Source of the DNA: Chromobacterium paludis
GTDB taxonomy: Bacteria > Pseudomonadota > Gammaproteobacteria > Burkholderiales > Chromobacteriaceae
Length of the DNA: 64,000 bases
Assembly (NCBI RefSeq): GCF_008275125.1
Contig: NZ_CP043473.1
Location: 930,001-994,000 of the forward strand
Reading direction: 5' to 3'
Part shown: piece by piece, positions 29,003 through 38,121 of the stretch
Numbering within the stretch: position 1 is the stretch's first letter
Layout of the letters: each line of letters opens with the position of its first letter
Notes under the pieces: generated by a model
Told to the model about the DNA's origin: nothing
What the model saw: only the letters and a program-made list of their open reading frames with translations
The model's database searches: none
Program-made: the position numbers and the translations under genes

Positions 29003-29018
29003 GTCTATACGTCTAAAC
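29003..29018 (+). promoter_or_regulatory. Candidate PhnF operator before phnS
   Basis: GTCTATACGTCTAAAC contains GTCTATAC, the same GTMTAKAC-type core as at 19016-19023 before phnG, followed by a weaker second unit GTCTAAAC. It lies about 40 bases after the candidate -10 and just before the ribosome site of phnS, a position suited to repression. Confidence 0.6.
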
Positions 29019-29033
29019 ATAGGAGTGTTGTCG

Positions 29034-30056
29034 ATGAAGAAGCAATTGGCTGTCGCATGTTGTCTTGTCCTGAGCGGCCTGCTGTCGCCTTTGGCCCAGG
29101 CCAAGACGGTGCTGACGGTTTACACCGCGCTGGAAGCGGACCAGGTCAAGGATTATCAGGAGGCGTTTCAAAAAGTGAATCCGGACATCGAGATTCGCTG
29201 GGTGCGCGACTCCACCGGCGTGATCACCGCCAAGCTGCTGTCGGAAAAGAACCATCCGCAGGCCGACGTGGTATGGGGCCTGGCCGCCACCAGCCTGATG
29301 ATCCTGGATCAGCAGGGCATGCTGCAGGCCTACTCGCCCAAGGGCGTGCAAAAGCTGAATCCGCAATTCGTGGACAAGGCCCAGCCGCCCAAGTGGACCG
29401 GCATGGACGTGTGGGCCGCCACCCTCTGCTTCAACACCGTGGAAGCGGCCAAGAAACATCTGCCCAAGCCGCAAAGCTGGGCCGATCTGACCCAGCCCAT
29501 TTACAAGGATCAGATTGTGATGCCGCATCCTGCCTCGTCCGGCACCGGCTATCTGGATGTGTCCGCCTGGTTGCAGATGATGGGCGATAAGCAAGGCTGG
29601 GCGTATATGGACAAGCTGCACGGCAATATCGCCCAGTATGTCCACTCCGGCTCCAAGCCGTGCAAGATGGCCGCGGCCGGCGAGTATCCGATCGGCATCT
29701 CGTTTGAATACCGCGGCGCGCAGCTGAAGGAGAAGGGCGCGCCCATCGACCTGATCTACCCGAAGGAAGGCCTGGGCTGGGATCTGGAAGCCACCGCGAT
29801 CATGAAGGGCACCAAGAATCTGGAAGCGGCCAAGAAGCTGGCCGACTTCTCGGTCAGCCTGGACGCGATGAAGCATTACGAGCAGAACTACGCCGTGCTG
29901 GCGATGCCGGGCGTGGCCAAGCAGAACCCTTTCATCCCGGTGGATTACGCGCAGCGCCTCGCCAAGAACAACTTCGGCTGGGCCGCCAAGCACCGCGACG
30001 CCATCCTGAAGGAGTGGTCGCGCCGTTATGAAGGCAAGGCCGCGCCCAAGCAATAA
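29034..30056 (+). CDS. phnS: 2-Aminoethylphosphonate-type ABC transporter binding protein
   Basis: A periplasmic binding protein of about 340 residues. A signal peptide (MKKQLAVACCLVLSGLLSPLAQA, cleavage near 23) precedes KTVLTVYTALEADQVKDYQ. The blocks RDSTGVITAKLLSEKNHPQADVVWGLAATS, MPHPASSGTGYLDVSAWLQ and GYPIGISFEYRGA-like GEYPIGISFEYRGA are those of the putative 2-aminoethylphosphonate-binding PhnS/PhnV system family. The ATG at 29034 has AGGAG 8 bases upstream, so the longer frame from 29001 is not used. It heads an operon with the ATPase and the fused permease, and its leader carries candidate PhnF and PhoB sites. Confidence 0.85.
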   Translation: MKKQLAVACCLVLSGLLSPLAQAKTVLTVYTALEADQVKDYQEAFQKVNPDIEIRWVRDSTGVITAKLLSEKNHPQADVVWGLAATSLMILDQQGMLQAYSPKGVQKLNPQFVDKAQPPKWTGMDVWAATLCFNTVEAAKKHLPKPQSWADLTQPIYKDQIVMPHPASSGTGYLDVSAWLQMMGDKQGWAYMDKLHGNIAQYVHSGSKPCKMAAAGEYPIGISFEYRGAQLKEKGAPIDLIYPKEGLGWDLEATAIMKGTKNLEAAKKLADFSVSLDAMKHYEQNYAVLAMPGVAKQNPFIPVDYAQRLAKNNFGWAAKHRDAILKEWSRRYEGKAAPKQ

Positions 30057-30070
30057 ACGGCCGCCATCGC

Positions 30071-30100
30071 GCCGCCTCCGCCTTGCGGGGGCGGCTTCGT
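30071..30100 (+). terminator. Hairpin between phnS and phnT
   Basis: An 11 bp GC-rich stem with one T-G pair (30071-30081 with 30085-30095, loop CTT) is followed by TTCGTTTC. It starts 15 bases after the phnS stop. It may be a partial terminator that makes binding protein more abundant than the membrane parts, as is common in ABC operons. Confidence 0.55.
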
Positions 30101-30134
30101 TTCATGCTTTTTTATCTGGCCATTGGAGCATCCG

Positions 30135-31235
30135 ATGAAACCCGTCGACAGCCTATGCGGTTTTGCCGAGCACTTGTCCGCCCAGGGGCTGACCCGCCGG
30201 TTTGGCGCCTTCACCGCGCTGGACGCGGTTTCCCTGTCCATCCGCAAAGGCGAGTTCGTCTGCCTGCTGGGCCCTTCCGGTTGCGGCAAGACCACCTTGC
30301 TGCGGCTGATCGCCGGTCTGGACATGCCGGACGCCGGCGCCATCCACCTGTCCGGGCGCGACATCACGCGCGAGGCGCCGGCCAAGCGCGACTACGGCAT
30401 TGTGTTCCAGAGCTACGCGCTGTTTCCCAATCTCAGCGTGGCCGACAATATCGCCTACGGCCTGAAGCCGCGCCGCGACCAGGCGGGCCATGCCCGCCGC
30501 GTGCGCGAGCTGCTGGACATCGTCGGCTTGCCCGGCGCCGAGGCCAAGTATCCGTCCCAGTTGTCCGGCGGGCAGCAGCAGCGGGTGGCGCTGGCGCGCG
30601 CGCTGGCCACTTCGCCTGGCCTGCTGCTGCTGGACGAGCCGCTGTCGGCGCTGGACGCCAAGGTGCGCGACAAGCTGCGCGAGGAGCTGAAGGGCCTGCA
30701 GAAGCGTCTGGGCGTCACGACCTTGATGGTGACGCATGACCAGGAGGAAGCGCTGGCCATCGCCGACCGCGTGGTGGTGATGCATGCCGGCCGCATCGAG
30801 CAGGTTGGCACCCCAGCCGAAATCTACCGCCAGCCGGCCAGCCGTTTCGTGGCGGATTTCGTCGGCGAGGCCAACTGGCTGCCGGCGACGCGCCGCGGCG
30901 AGCGCGAAGTGCTGGTCGGCGGCCGCCGGCTGAGCTTGGCGCAAGACTTGCCGGAGGGCGAGGCGCTGATGCTGTTCCTGCGGCCGGAGGACATCATCGT
31001 CAAGCCGCGCTGGGAGCCGGGGCCGAATACCGTGCTGGCGCACGTGCAGGAAGCCAGTTTCGGCGGCGCGATGACCCATCTGAGGCTGTTGCCGGAAGGC
31101 ATGCCGGGCGTCACGCTACGCGCCCAGGTCTGTCCATCCATGCTGAACCGGCAGCCCTTGCTGCCGGGCGAGGTGGTGCCGATTGAGCTGCCGGCCGCTT
31201 TGCTGCGCGCGTATCCGCGGGAGGCAGCGTGCTGA
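30135..31235 (+). CDS. phnT: 2-Aminoethylphosphonate-type ABC transporter ATPase
   Basis: A 366-residue ATPase with Walker [11 protein letters not shown]-loop VFQSYALFPNLSV, signature LSGGQQQRVALARA, Walker B LLLLDEPLSALD, H-loop [12 protein letters not shown] and a C-terminal TOBE region (about 270-360) starting near FLRPEDI. It resembles spermidine/iron-type ATPases as well as PhnT; assignment rests on the neighbouring genes. The ATG at 30135 has GGAG at 6 bases. Its end overlaps the permease by 7 bases. Confidence 0.87.
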   Translation: MKPVDSLCGFAEHLSAQGLTRRFGAFTALDAVSLSIRKGEFVCLLGPSGCGKTTLLRLIAGLDMPDAGAIHLSGRDITREAPAKRDYGIVFQSYALFPNLSVADNIAYGLKPRRDQAGHARRVRELLDIVGLPGAEAKYPSQLSGGQQQRVALARALATSPGLLLLDEPLSALDAKVRDKLREELKGLQKRLGVTTLMVTHDQEEALAIADRVVVMHAGRIEQVGTPAEIYRQPASRFVADFVGEANWLPATRRGEREVLVGGRRLSLAQDLPEGEALMLFLRPEDIIVKPRWEPGPNTVLAHVQEASFGGAMTHLRLLPEGMPGVTLRAQVCPSMLNRQPLLPGEVVPIELPAALLRAYPREAAC

Positions 31236-32935
31236 GCGTGGCGCGGAAAATAGCCCGTTCCGGCGTCGGCTTGCGGCTGGATGGCGAAAAATGGGTCGCC
31301 ATCGGCTTGGTGTGGGCGCTGGTTGGCTTGCTGGCGCTGGCATTGGGCTTGCCCTTGCTGTTCATTCTGGGCAAATCCGCGCTGACCATGGAAGGCGATT
31401 TCGCCGGGCTGGCCAATTTTGCCGAGGTATGGCATTCACCCGGCTTGATGCGCGCCACCGGCAATAGTCTGCGGCTGGCGCTGACCGTATCGGCGCTGGT
31501 CCTGCCGCTGGCCTTTGCCTTTGCTTGGGCCTGCTGCCGCAGCCGGGCCTGGGGACGCGGCTTGTTCCGCCAGATCGCGCTGTCGCCGCTGCTGGCGCCT
31601 TCCTTGATGCCTGCGATCTCCCTGGTCTACCTGTTTGGTCATCAAGGCGTGCTGAAGGGCTGGCTGCAGGGAGGCAGCGTCTACGGCTTCTGGGGCATCG
31701 TGCTGGGCGAGGCGTTCTACACCTTCCCCTATGCCGTGATGATTCTGTGCACGGCGCTGGCGGCCGCCGACGCGCGTCTGTTCGAAGCCGCTCGAACGCT
31801 GGGCGCCGGCGCCTGGCGCCAGTTCTTCACCATCACCTTGCCCGGCGCGCGCTACGGCCTGGTGTCGTCGGCCCTGGTGGTCTTCACGCTGGTGATCACT
31901 GATTTTGGGGTGCCCAAGGTGGTGGGCGGCGACTGCAATGTGCTGGCGGTGGAGGCCTACAAGCAGGTGGTGGGCCAGCAGAATTTTTCGCGCGGGGCCG
32001 TGGTGGGGCTGATGTTGCTCCTGCCCGCCGTGCTGTCCTTCTTTGTCGAGCGCGCCATCGCCAAGCGCCAACAGGCCGCCCTGACCGCGCGCGCCATATT
32101 GTATGCGCCGGCGCCGGACTGGCAGCGCGACGCGGCGGCCACCGCGCTGCTGGCCTTGCTCGCCTTGCCCTTGCTCGCCATGCTGGGCATGGGCGTGGCG
32201 GCATCCTTCATTCGCTATTGGCCGTATGATATGTCGTTCACGCTGGCGCATTATCGTTTTGATGACGTGGACGGCGGCGGCTGGGCTTCGTATTTCAACA
32301 GCCTGCAGCTGGCCGGGGCGACGGCCCTGATCGGCAGCGCGCTGGTTTTCCTGGGCGCTTACGCTTGCGAGAAACTGCCGGCGGCGGCGCTGGGCCGCAG
32401 CCTGCTGCGTTTGCTCGCCATGTTGCCGATGGCGGTGCCGGGGCTGGTGCTGGGTTTGGGCTATGTGTTTTTCTTCAACCATCCGGCCAATCCCCTGAAT
32501 GTCCTGTACGGTAGCATGGCCCTGATGGTGGTCTGCACCGTGGCGCACTTCTACACCACGGCCCACCTGACCGTGGCGGCGGCGCTGAATCAGCTGGATC
32601 GGGAATTCGAGGCAGTGGCCGCCTCGCTGAAGGTGCCGTTCTGGACCACGCTGCGCCGGGTGACGCTGCCGGTCAGCCTGCCGGCGCTGCTGGAGGTGGC
32701 GCGCTTCCTGTTTGTCTCGGCCATGACCACGCTGTCGGCGCTGATTTTCATCATCAGCCCGGGCAAGGGGCTGGCGGCGGTGGCCATTGTCACCATGGAC
32801 GATGCCGGCGACACCGCGGCGTCGGCGGCGATGTCCACGTTGATCGTGCTGAGCTCGATAGTCGCTTCCGTGTTGCTGCAGTGGCTGGAGCGCCTGCTGG
32901 CGCGCCGCCACCAGCGCTGGCGCGGTGGGGGCTGA
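31229..32935 (+). CDS. Fused two-domain ABC permease, 2-aminoethylphosphonate type
   Basis: A 568-residue protein with two permease halves in one chain. The first half (about 20-275) has an EAA loop EAARTLGAGAWRQFFTITLPG, the second (about 300-560) has EAVAASLKVPFWTTLRRVTLP. About 12 membrane segments are visible. In Salmonella the two halves are separate genes, phnU and phnV; the fused form is known in other proteobacterial phosphonate and iron transport systems. The GTG at 31229 has GGGAGG five bases upstream. A role in 2-aminoethylphosphonate import is inferred from phnS and from the shared PhnF-type operator. Confidence 0.85.
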   Translation: MLSVARKIARSGVGLRLDGEKWVAIGLVWALVGLLALALGLPLLFILGKSALTMEGDFAGLANFAEVWHSPGLMRATGNSLRLALTVSALVLPLAFAFAWACCRSRAWGRGLFRQIALSPLLAPSLMPAISLVYLFGHQGVLKGWLQGGSVYGFWGIVLGEAFYTFPYAVMILCTALAAADARLFEAARTLGAGAWRQFFTITLPGARYGLVSSALVVFTLVITDFGVPKVVGGDCNVLAVEAYKQVVGQQNFSRGAVVGLMLLLPAVLSFFVERAIAKRQQAALTARAILYAPAPDWQRDAAATALLALLALPLLAMLGMGVAASFIRYWPYDMSFTLAHYRFDDVDGGGWASYFNSLQLAGATALIGSALVFLGAYACEKLPAAALGRSLLRLLAMLPMAVPGLVLGLGYVFFFNHPANPLNVLYGSMALMVVCTVAHFYTTAHLTVAAALNQLDREFEAVAASLKVPFWTTLRRVTLPVSLPALLEVARFLFVSAMTTLSALIFIISPGKGLAAVAIVTMDDAGDTAASAAMSTLIVLSSIVASVLLQWLERLLARRHQRWRGGG

Positions 32936-33135
32936 GCGGGGCGGCCTGTTTTGCCGTGGGCCGCGCTCGCCGTGAGCGGAAGTTTCCTTAACAAGCTTTT
33001 CCCGCCTTTACTAAATCGCATCCCCTATCCGATATTGAAATAAAGCCTCTGACACGGGGCGAGACAGTGAGGTTCGGTCAGGCCAGCAGTTATCTCCAGT
33101 TCATGCGAGGGGGCGGCCCTTGAGGCCGGCGGGAC

Positions 33136-36100
33136 ATGATAGACACTCCGGAAGCCAAACTCGGATTGGGCAAAAGCAGGTCTTTTTTCACGACAACGCG
33201 CTGGGTGTTGGCGGGCCTATTCCTGGCCCTGCTGGGGCTGGCCGTGTCCTTGTTTCTGAACGAGGTGCATACCTCGCGCTTTCAGGCATGGTTTTTCAGC
33301 CATGCCGTCAGCGGCGCCACCTACAAAGTGGAGCCAGGACGAAGCCGGGACATGCGTTACCCGATCAATGGCGGACCCTACGATGTGCGCCTGGGCTACG
33401 CGGGCCTGCCTTCGTTTCTTGACCGTCTCCAGCGCCGCGGCTTCGAGATCACGTCCCAAGCCAGGCAATCGCCCAAGCTGATCCGGCTGATGGACGATGG
33501 CGTGGCTGCGCCTTGGTTCAAGCTGGGCGTTTTTCCGCCCTACCGCGAAAAAGACCAGAGCGGGCTGCTGCTGTATGACGGCTACGGGCGGCCCATTTAC
33601 CATGCGCAGTATCCGCAGCGGGTGTATCCCAATTTCGAGTCGTTGCCCAGGCTGCTGGTGAGCGGCCTGCTTTACATCGAGAACCACACGCTGCTGGATG
33701 AGGAGAATCCTCAGCAGAATCCGGCAGTCGAGTGGTCTCGCTTCGGCAAGGCACTGGCGGACGAGTCGCTGCATCTGTTCCGACCCGGCTACCATTCCGC
33801 CGGCGCCAGCACCCTGGCCACCCAGATAGAGAAATTCCGCCACTCTCCCAACGGCCGCACCGGCACGCCCAAGGAGAAGCTGCGCCAGATGCTGTCGGCG
33901 TCGGCCAGGGCGTATGCGCAAGGGCCGGATACCAGCATGGCGCGGCGCCAACTGGTGCTGGCCTACCTGAATACGGTGCCCTTGGCCGCGCGGGCCGGAT
34001 TTGGCGAGATATCCGGCATGGGCGACGGCATGTGGGCATGGTATGGCCGCTCATTCGACGAAGTGAACGGGATACTGTCCGATAGCGCGCCGCACTCGGT
34101 CGCGGAGCAGGCAACGGTGTTCAAGGAGGCCTTGAGCTTGATGATCTCCCAGCGCAGCCCGTCGTTTTATCTGAACGGCGATATGAAGCTGCTGGAAGAC
34201 CTGACCGATTCCTATCTGCGGCTGATGGCGCGCGACAAAGTCATCACGCCGGAGCTGCGCGATGCGGCGCTGCGCGTGTCGCTGCGTCAGCAAAGGGAGA
34301 GGGCCAAGCCCGCGGCTGTGTCGCTGGTCGAACGCAAAGGCGCCAACGCGGTGCGCGTCAAGCTTTCCACCATGCTGGGCATGCCGCGCATGTATGACCT
34401 GGATCATCTGGACCTGACCGTACGCAGCACGCTGGACTCCAAGCTGCAACAGGAAGTGACGGACCTGCTGCTGAAACTGCGGGATCCGGAATATGCCAAG
34501 TCAGTGGGGCTGGGCGACAAATTCCTGCTGCAACAGGGCGAGCCAGGCGGCGTCACCTATAGTTTCACGCTGATCGAGCGCACCCCCACCGGCAATCAGG
34601 TGCGAGTGCAGGCCGACAACTTCGATCAGCCTTTCGACATCAACGAAGGCACCAAGCTGGACCTGGGGTCTACCGCCAAGTTGCGCACGCTCGTCTGCTA
34701 TCTGGAGGTCATTGCCGACCTGCATCGCCAGTACGCCGGCTTGAGCCGCGAGGAACTGCTTGCGATCAAGCCTACCGAGCACGAGCCGGTGTTGCGGCGC
34801 TGGGCCATAGACTATCTGAAGCAGGCCGATGATCGCACCCTGCCGGCCATGCTTTCTGCGTCAATGGAACGCACCTATAGCGCCAATCCTGGGGAGAGTT
34901 TCTTCACCGGAGGCGGTCGGCATACCTTCGAGAATTTCGAGAAGAGCGACAATAACCGCATCCTGACGCTGCGGGAGGCGACGCAGCGTTCGGTCAACCT
35001 GGTTTATATCCGCCTGATGCGCGACATCGTGCATTACTACATGTATCCGCCGGGCTACGACCGCGTCGTGATGAACGACAAGGAAGACCCGCGCCGGCTC
35101 GAATATCTGCAGCGCTTCGCGGATCGGGAAGGTAGAACCTTCATGGCGGGGTTTTATCACAAATACCACGGCAAAACGCCAACGCAAATCGATGACTTGC
35201 TGGTGGAAAAGGCCCGCCGCAGCACCAAGAGGCTGGCTGTGATTTTCCGCAGTGTCTATCCCCAGGCTGACCAGGCCGCCATGGAGGCCTTCATCGCCAA
35301 GCATCAGGAACCGCCGGCCAAGGTAGAGGCCAAAACCTTAAGCAAGCTATACGACGAGATGGGGCCGGACCGATTCAATCTGGCCGATCGGGGCTATTTG
35401 GCGGGCATCCACCCACTGGAGCTGTGGATGGCGGCCTATCTGCATGCGCATCCCGCCGCGGGCTGGAGCGAGATGGTGAAAGCCAGCGCCGCGCAGCGGC
35501 AAGAAGTCTATCAATGGCTATTCAATAGCAAGCACAAGGGCGGGCAGGATACACGCATCAAGGAAATACAGGAAATTGATGCCTTCAAGAAAATTCATGC
35601 TGAATGGAAGCGAATGGGTTATCCCTTTGACTCGCTGGTGCCGTCCTATGCGACGGCGCTGGGCGCATCGGCCGACCGGCCGGCCGCATTGGCGGAGCTG
35701 ATGGGCATCATTTCCAATGACGGGGTGCGCCTGCCCACCGTCTACGTCGACAAGATGCACTTCGCCAGCGGCACGCCTTACGACACCTCGCTGGAGCGGC
35801 CACAGGCCAAGGGCGTGCGCGTATTGCCGCCGGAAATCCCGCAACTGGTGAGGCAAGTGCTGTCCGAGGTGGTGGACAGGGGAACGGCGCATCGCGTGTC
35901 CGGCGCCTTTGATCGCAAGGGACAGCATATCCTGATAGGCGGTAAAACCGGTACCGGCGACAATCGCTTCAAGACTTTCTCGAGAGGCGGCGGCTTGACC
36001 TCTGCCCGTGTGGTCAGCCGTTCCGGGGCATTTGTGTTTTATCTGGGAGATCATTACTTCGGCACCATCGTGGCTTATGTGGCGGGTCCCAAGGCCGCGG

Positions 36101-36390
36101 ATTACAAGTTCACCAGTGCCTTGCCGGTGCAGGTGCTGAAAGTGCTGGCGCCCACGCTGCTGCCAAGGCTGGACCTGTCTCCGCGCGAAACCAGCCGTGG
36201 CGCGGACGCCGCGGCCGAAGGCATGCCTGATGTCGGATTGCCGCCAGGCACCCCGCTGTGCCTGGTGCCTGGCATGCATGGTGTGTGCCAGATGGCAAAA
36301 CAGCCGCACCAAAATGGCGGCCATCCATGGCGCAAAACCGATGCATCCCAGGAGTGGGGCGCAGGCCTGGATGCCAGCAACGCCGGCTGA
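33136..36390 (+). CDS. Large class A penicillin-binding protein (transglycosylase/transpeptidase)
   Basis: A 1084-residue bitopic inner-membrane protein with one TM (about 22-44). The GT51-like region (about 165-320) has YIENHTLL at the first catalytic Glu, then GASTLATQIEKF (usual GGSTITQQ) and LVLAYLNTVPLA. The transpeptidase domain has S512-T-A-K515 as nucleophile motif, S619-V-N621, and K937-T-G-T-G. The roughly 315 residues between SxN and KTG are far more than usual, so a helix-rich insert (about 660-880) sits inside the catalytic domain. The end has a short Cys-containing, Gly/Pro-rich tail. It probably polymerises and cross-links peptidoglycan, but it is not PBP1a or PBP1b; it may be a specialised or poorly active form. 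The ribosome site is weak. Confidence 0.8.
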   Translation: MIDTPEAKLGLGKSRSFFTTTRWVLAGLFLALLGLAVSLFLNEVHTSRFQAWFFSHAVSGATYKVEPGRSRDMRYPINGGPYDVRLGYAGLPSFLDRLQRRGFEITSQARQSPKLIRLMDDGVAAPWFKLGVFPPYREKDQSGLLLYDGYGRPIYHAQYPQRVYPNFESLPRLLVSGLLYIENHTLLDEENPQQNPAVEWSRFGKALADESLHLFRPGYHSAGASTLATQIEKFRHSPNGRTGTPKEKLRQMLSASARAYAQGPDTSMARRQLVLAYLNTVPLAARAGFGEISGMGDGMWAWYGRSFDEVNGILSDSAPHSVAEQATVFKEALSLMISQRSPSFYLNGDMKLLEDLTDSYLRLMARDKVITPELRDAALRVSLRQQRERAKPAAVSLVERKGANAVRVKLSTMLGMPRMYDLDHLDLTVRSTLDSKLQQEVTDLLLKLRDPEYAKSVGLGDKFLLQQGEPGGVTYSFTLIERTPTGNQVRVQADNFDQPFDINEGTKLDLGSTAKLRTLVCYLEVIADLHRQYAGLSREELLAIKPTEHEPVLRRWAIDYLKQADDRTLPAMLSASMERTYSANPGESFFTGGGRHTFENFEKSDNNRILTLREATQRSVNLVYIRLMRDIVHYYMYPPGYDRVVMNDKEDPRRLEYLQRFADREGRTFMAGFYHKYHGKTPTQIDDLLVEKARRSTKRLAVIFRSVYPQADQAAMEAFIAKHQEPPAKVEAKTLSKLYDEMGPDRFNLADRGYLAGIHPLELWMAAYLHAHPAAGWSEMVKASAAQRQEVYQWLFNSKHKGGQDTRIKEIQEIDAFKKIHAEWKRMGYPFDSLVPSYATALGASADRPAALAELMGIISNDGVRLPTVYVDKMHFASGTPYDTSLERPQAKGVRVLPPEIPQLVRQVLSEVVDRGTAHRVSGAFDRKGQHILIGGKTGTGDNRFKTFSRGGGLTSARVVSRSGAFVFYLGDHYFGTIVAYVAGPKAADYKFTSALPVQVLKVLAPTLLPRLDLSPRETSRGADAAAEGMPDVGLPPGTPLCLVPGMHGVCQMAKQPHQNGGHPWRKTDASQEWGAGLDASNAG

Positions 36391-36974
36391 TATCGGTTTA
36401 TTGCACTATTGATATGAGTTTTTTGCGTGTTCAGCGCGGCAAACTCCATGCATGAAGCGTTGCTCCTGCAGAGGCTGTTGACTGGTGTAGCCAAGCCGCT
36501 AAGTCAGACTCTAGTTTTTCTCGTGGTATGGGTCAGGATTTACTCTTTGTTTTTATTGATAAAGTTTGGAGCCTGCTTAGCGTCGAGGGGAGCCGGGCAT
36601 GGCGCGAAATCTTGCAGGATGCTCAAGGCCATGCATCTCAATGAGGAAATAACATATGACTCAACGTGCAGCCGAAGATGTGCTTTCTTCATTAATCATG
36701 TAAATTTTGACATTTCACAAAATTAAACACGTTAAATTTGATTTTTATATATTTATCTGTAAAATGTCGATTGAATGAATTGTCTGCCTGATGGCGAGGA
36801 TTCATCTACCCCTTTGCGGCCGCCCCTGGCGGCTTTTTTTATTGCCCCGCCAGCGGTTGCGCGACATGAGCATGCCATCGCGCGTGAGATGCATCGCGCA
36901 AGCAGGCTACGCAGAGCCAGCAGAAGCTGTGGACGTCTATTGAGGCGTGGCGAAAGGCGGAGTTGGCCACACTG
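36391..36974. other. Intergenic region before the IS zone
   Basis: This 584-base region contains no gene I can support. A 15-codon frame at 36656-36703 follows a good ribosome site (GAGGAAAT) and could be the start of a lost gene. AT content rises at 36700-36780. A terminator hairpin at 36819-36840 follows. The rest shows nothing I recognise. Confidence 0.5.
36819..36840 (+). terminator. Terminator-like hairpin with T7 tail
   Basis: GCCGCC / GGCGGC (36819-36824 with 36828-36833), loop CCT, then seven T. It is a textbook Rho-independent shape, but it is 430 bases from the end of the penicillin-binding-protein gene, so it may belong to a lost gene or a small RNA. Confidence 0.7.
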
Positions 36975-38034
36975 GGCGCCATTGCATAAATCTTGAACAT
37001 GGCCCCCTTCCCAAAATGGATTTAGGCCACCGCCACCGTGCATGGACGGCCCAGCATGCTGAAGCGGTTCAAGATGGCAGCACGTACCTGCAGCTCTGCC
37101 ACTTGGCCATCGAAACACCGGGCTGTCACCCTCTCTCCCAGCCGTTTAAAGCAATACATTTTGGTTTCCACCAAGCTGCGGCGATGGTAGCTGCTCCAGC
37201 GTTTCCAGATCGCCCGGCCGAGTCGCTTGGTCGCCCGCAGAGTCTCATTCCGAGCCAGCACACCCAGAGAATTTCCTTTCCACGGCCTCGCATTCTTGCG
37301 GGTTGGGATGCACCCGATCGCGCCCCGTGCGGCAATCACCTCGTGACATGCCTTGGTATCGAAAGCCCCTTCGCCGCTCACGGAGGCTATCGGCTCATCG
37401 GCCGGAATTTGCGTTAATAACGAAGGCAACATTTGCGCATCGCCCTGGCGGTTATCTGTCACCTCGATGGCGCGGATTTGTAGGGTTTCCGCATCGATGC
37501 CCAGATGCACTTTGCGCCATTGCCGACGATATTCCGCGCCGTGCTTCTTGGTTATCGCTGAACGAATCTAAAGATTCGCACGCAGCCCACTCGCCTTCGC
37601 CCAGCGTCTTGATGCCTGTGCTATCCACCAGCAGGTGCAGCGCGCCTGAGCTTTTCTGGTAGGGAATCTTGACCTGCAGCGTCTGCTGCCGCCTGGATAG
37701 CGTGCTGTAGTCGGGGACGCCCCAGTCCAGACCCGCCAACTTGATCAGGCTTTGCATGAAACCGATGGTTTGCCGCAACTCCAGTCCAAACAGGTTTTTG
37801 ATGGTCAGGTAGAATGGAATGGCGGCATCGCTATAGGTCTACGTCCGTCCGCGTTTGCCTTGAGGAGCCGCCTGCCATGACATGCTCGTGTCCAGCCGGA
37901 CGGACAGCGAGCCGCGTTGGATCAGGGCTTGGTTGTAGGCTTTCCTGTTGGTGGTTCGGTAGCGTTTTGGTGCGGGCTTGGTCATGCCACTATCTTACCA
38001 AGCCGCAGGACAGGCGGATTTGTGCAACAGCGCC
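36975..38034 (-). mobile_element. Decayed IS5-family element (about 1060 bp)
   Basis: The ends are imperfect inverted repeats: GGCGCCATTGCATAAATC at 36975-36992 and, on the other strand, GGCGCTGTTGCACAAATCC at 38016-38034. They enclose one broken minus-strand transposase. No matching target duplication is visible (ACTG on the left, TTTC on the right), which fits an old copy. Confidence 0.8.
37022..37985 (-). pseudogene. IS5-family transposase remnant
   Basis: The reading starts at the ATG at 37985 (MTKPAPKRYRTTNRKAYNQ), hits an in-frame TAG at 37839-37841, continues as TYSDAAIPFYLTIKNLFGLELRQTIGF and the DDE region with LVDSTGIKTLGEGEW, and is then broken by an inserted stretch near 37556-37590. 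It resumes in another frame with KKHGAEYRRQWRKVHLGIDA and SGEGAFDTKACHEVIAARG to the stop at 37022. With a stop and a frame-changing insertion it cannot make an active transposase. Confidence 0.85.
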
Positions 38035-38050
38035 TTTCTTCCTGCAAAGC

Positions 38051-38117
38051 TGGTGGATCGCCCCTTCGGGGCATCCACTCTACGAGCTTCGCGATATCCG
38101 GGGAACGCGGTACGGGC
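38051..38117 (+). repeat. REP-like hairpin repeat, copy 1
   Basis: GGTGGATCGCCCC-TTC-GGGGCATCCAC forms a long near-perfect hairpin, followed by a conserved tail (CTACGAGCTTCGCGATATCC, then GGGGAACGCGG). Copies 2 and 3 are at 39015 and 39532, all in the same orientation. This one ends 4 bases from the stop of the minus-strand membrane gene at 38122. Confidence 0.8.
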
Positions 38118-38121
38118 CTTT

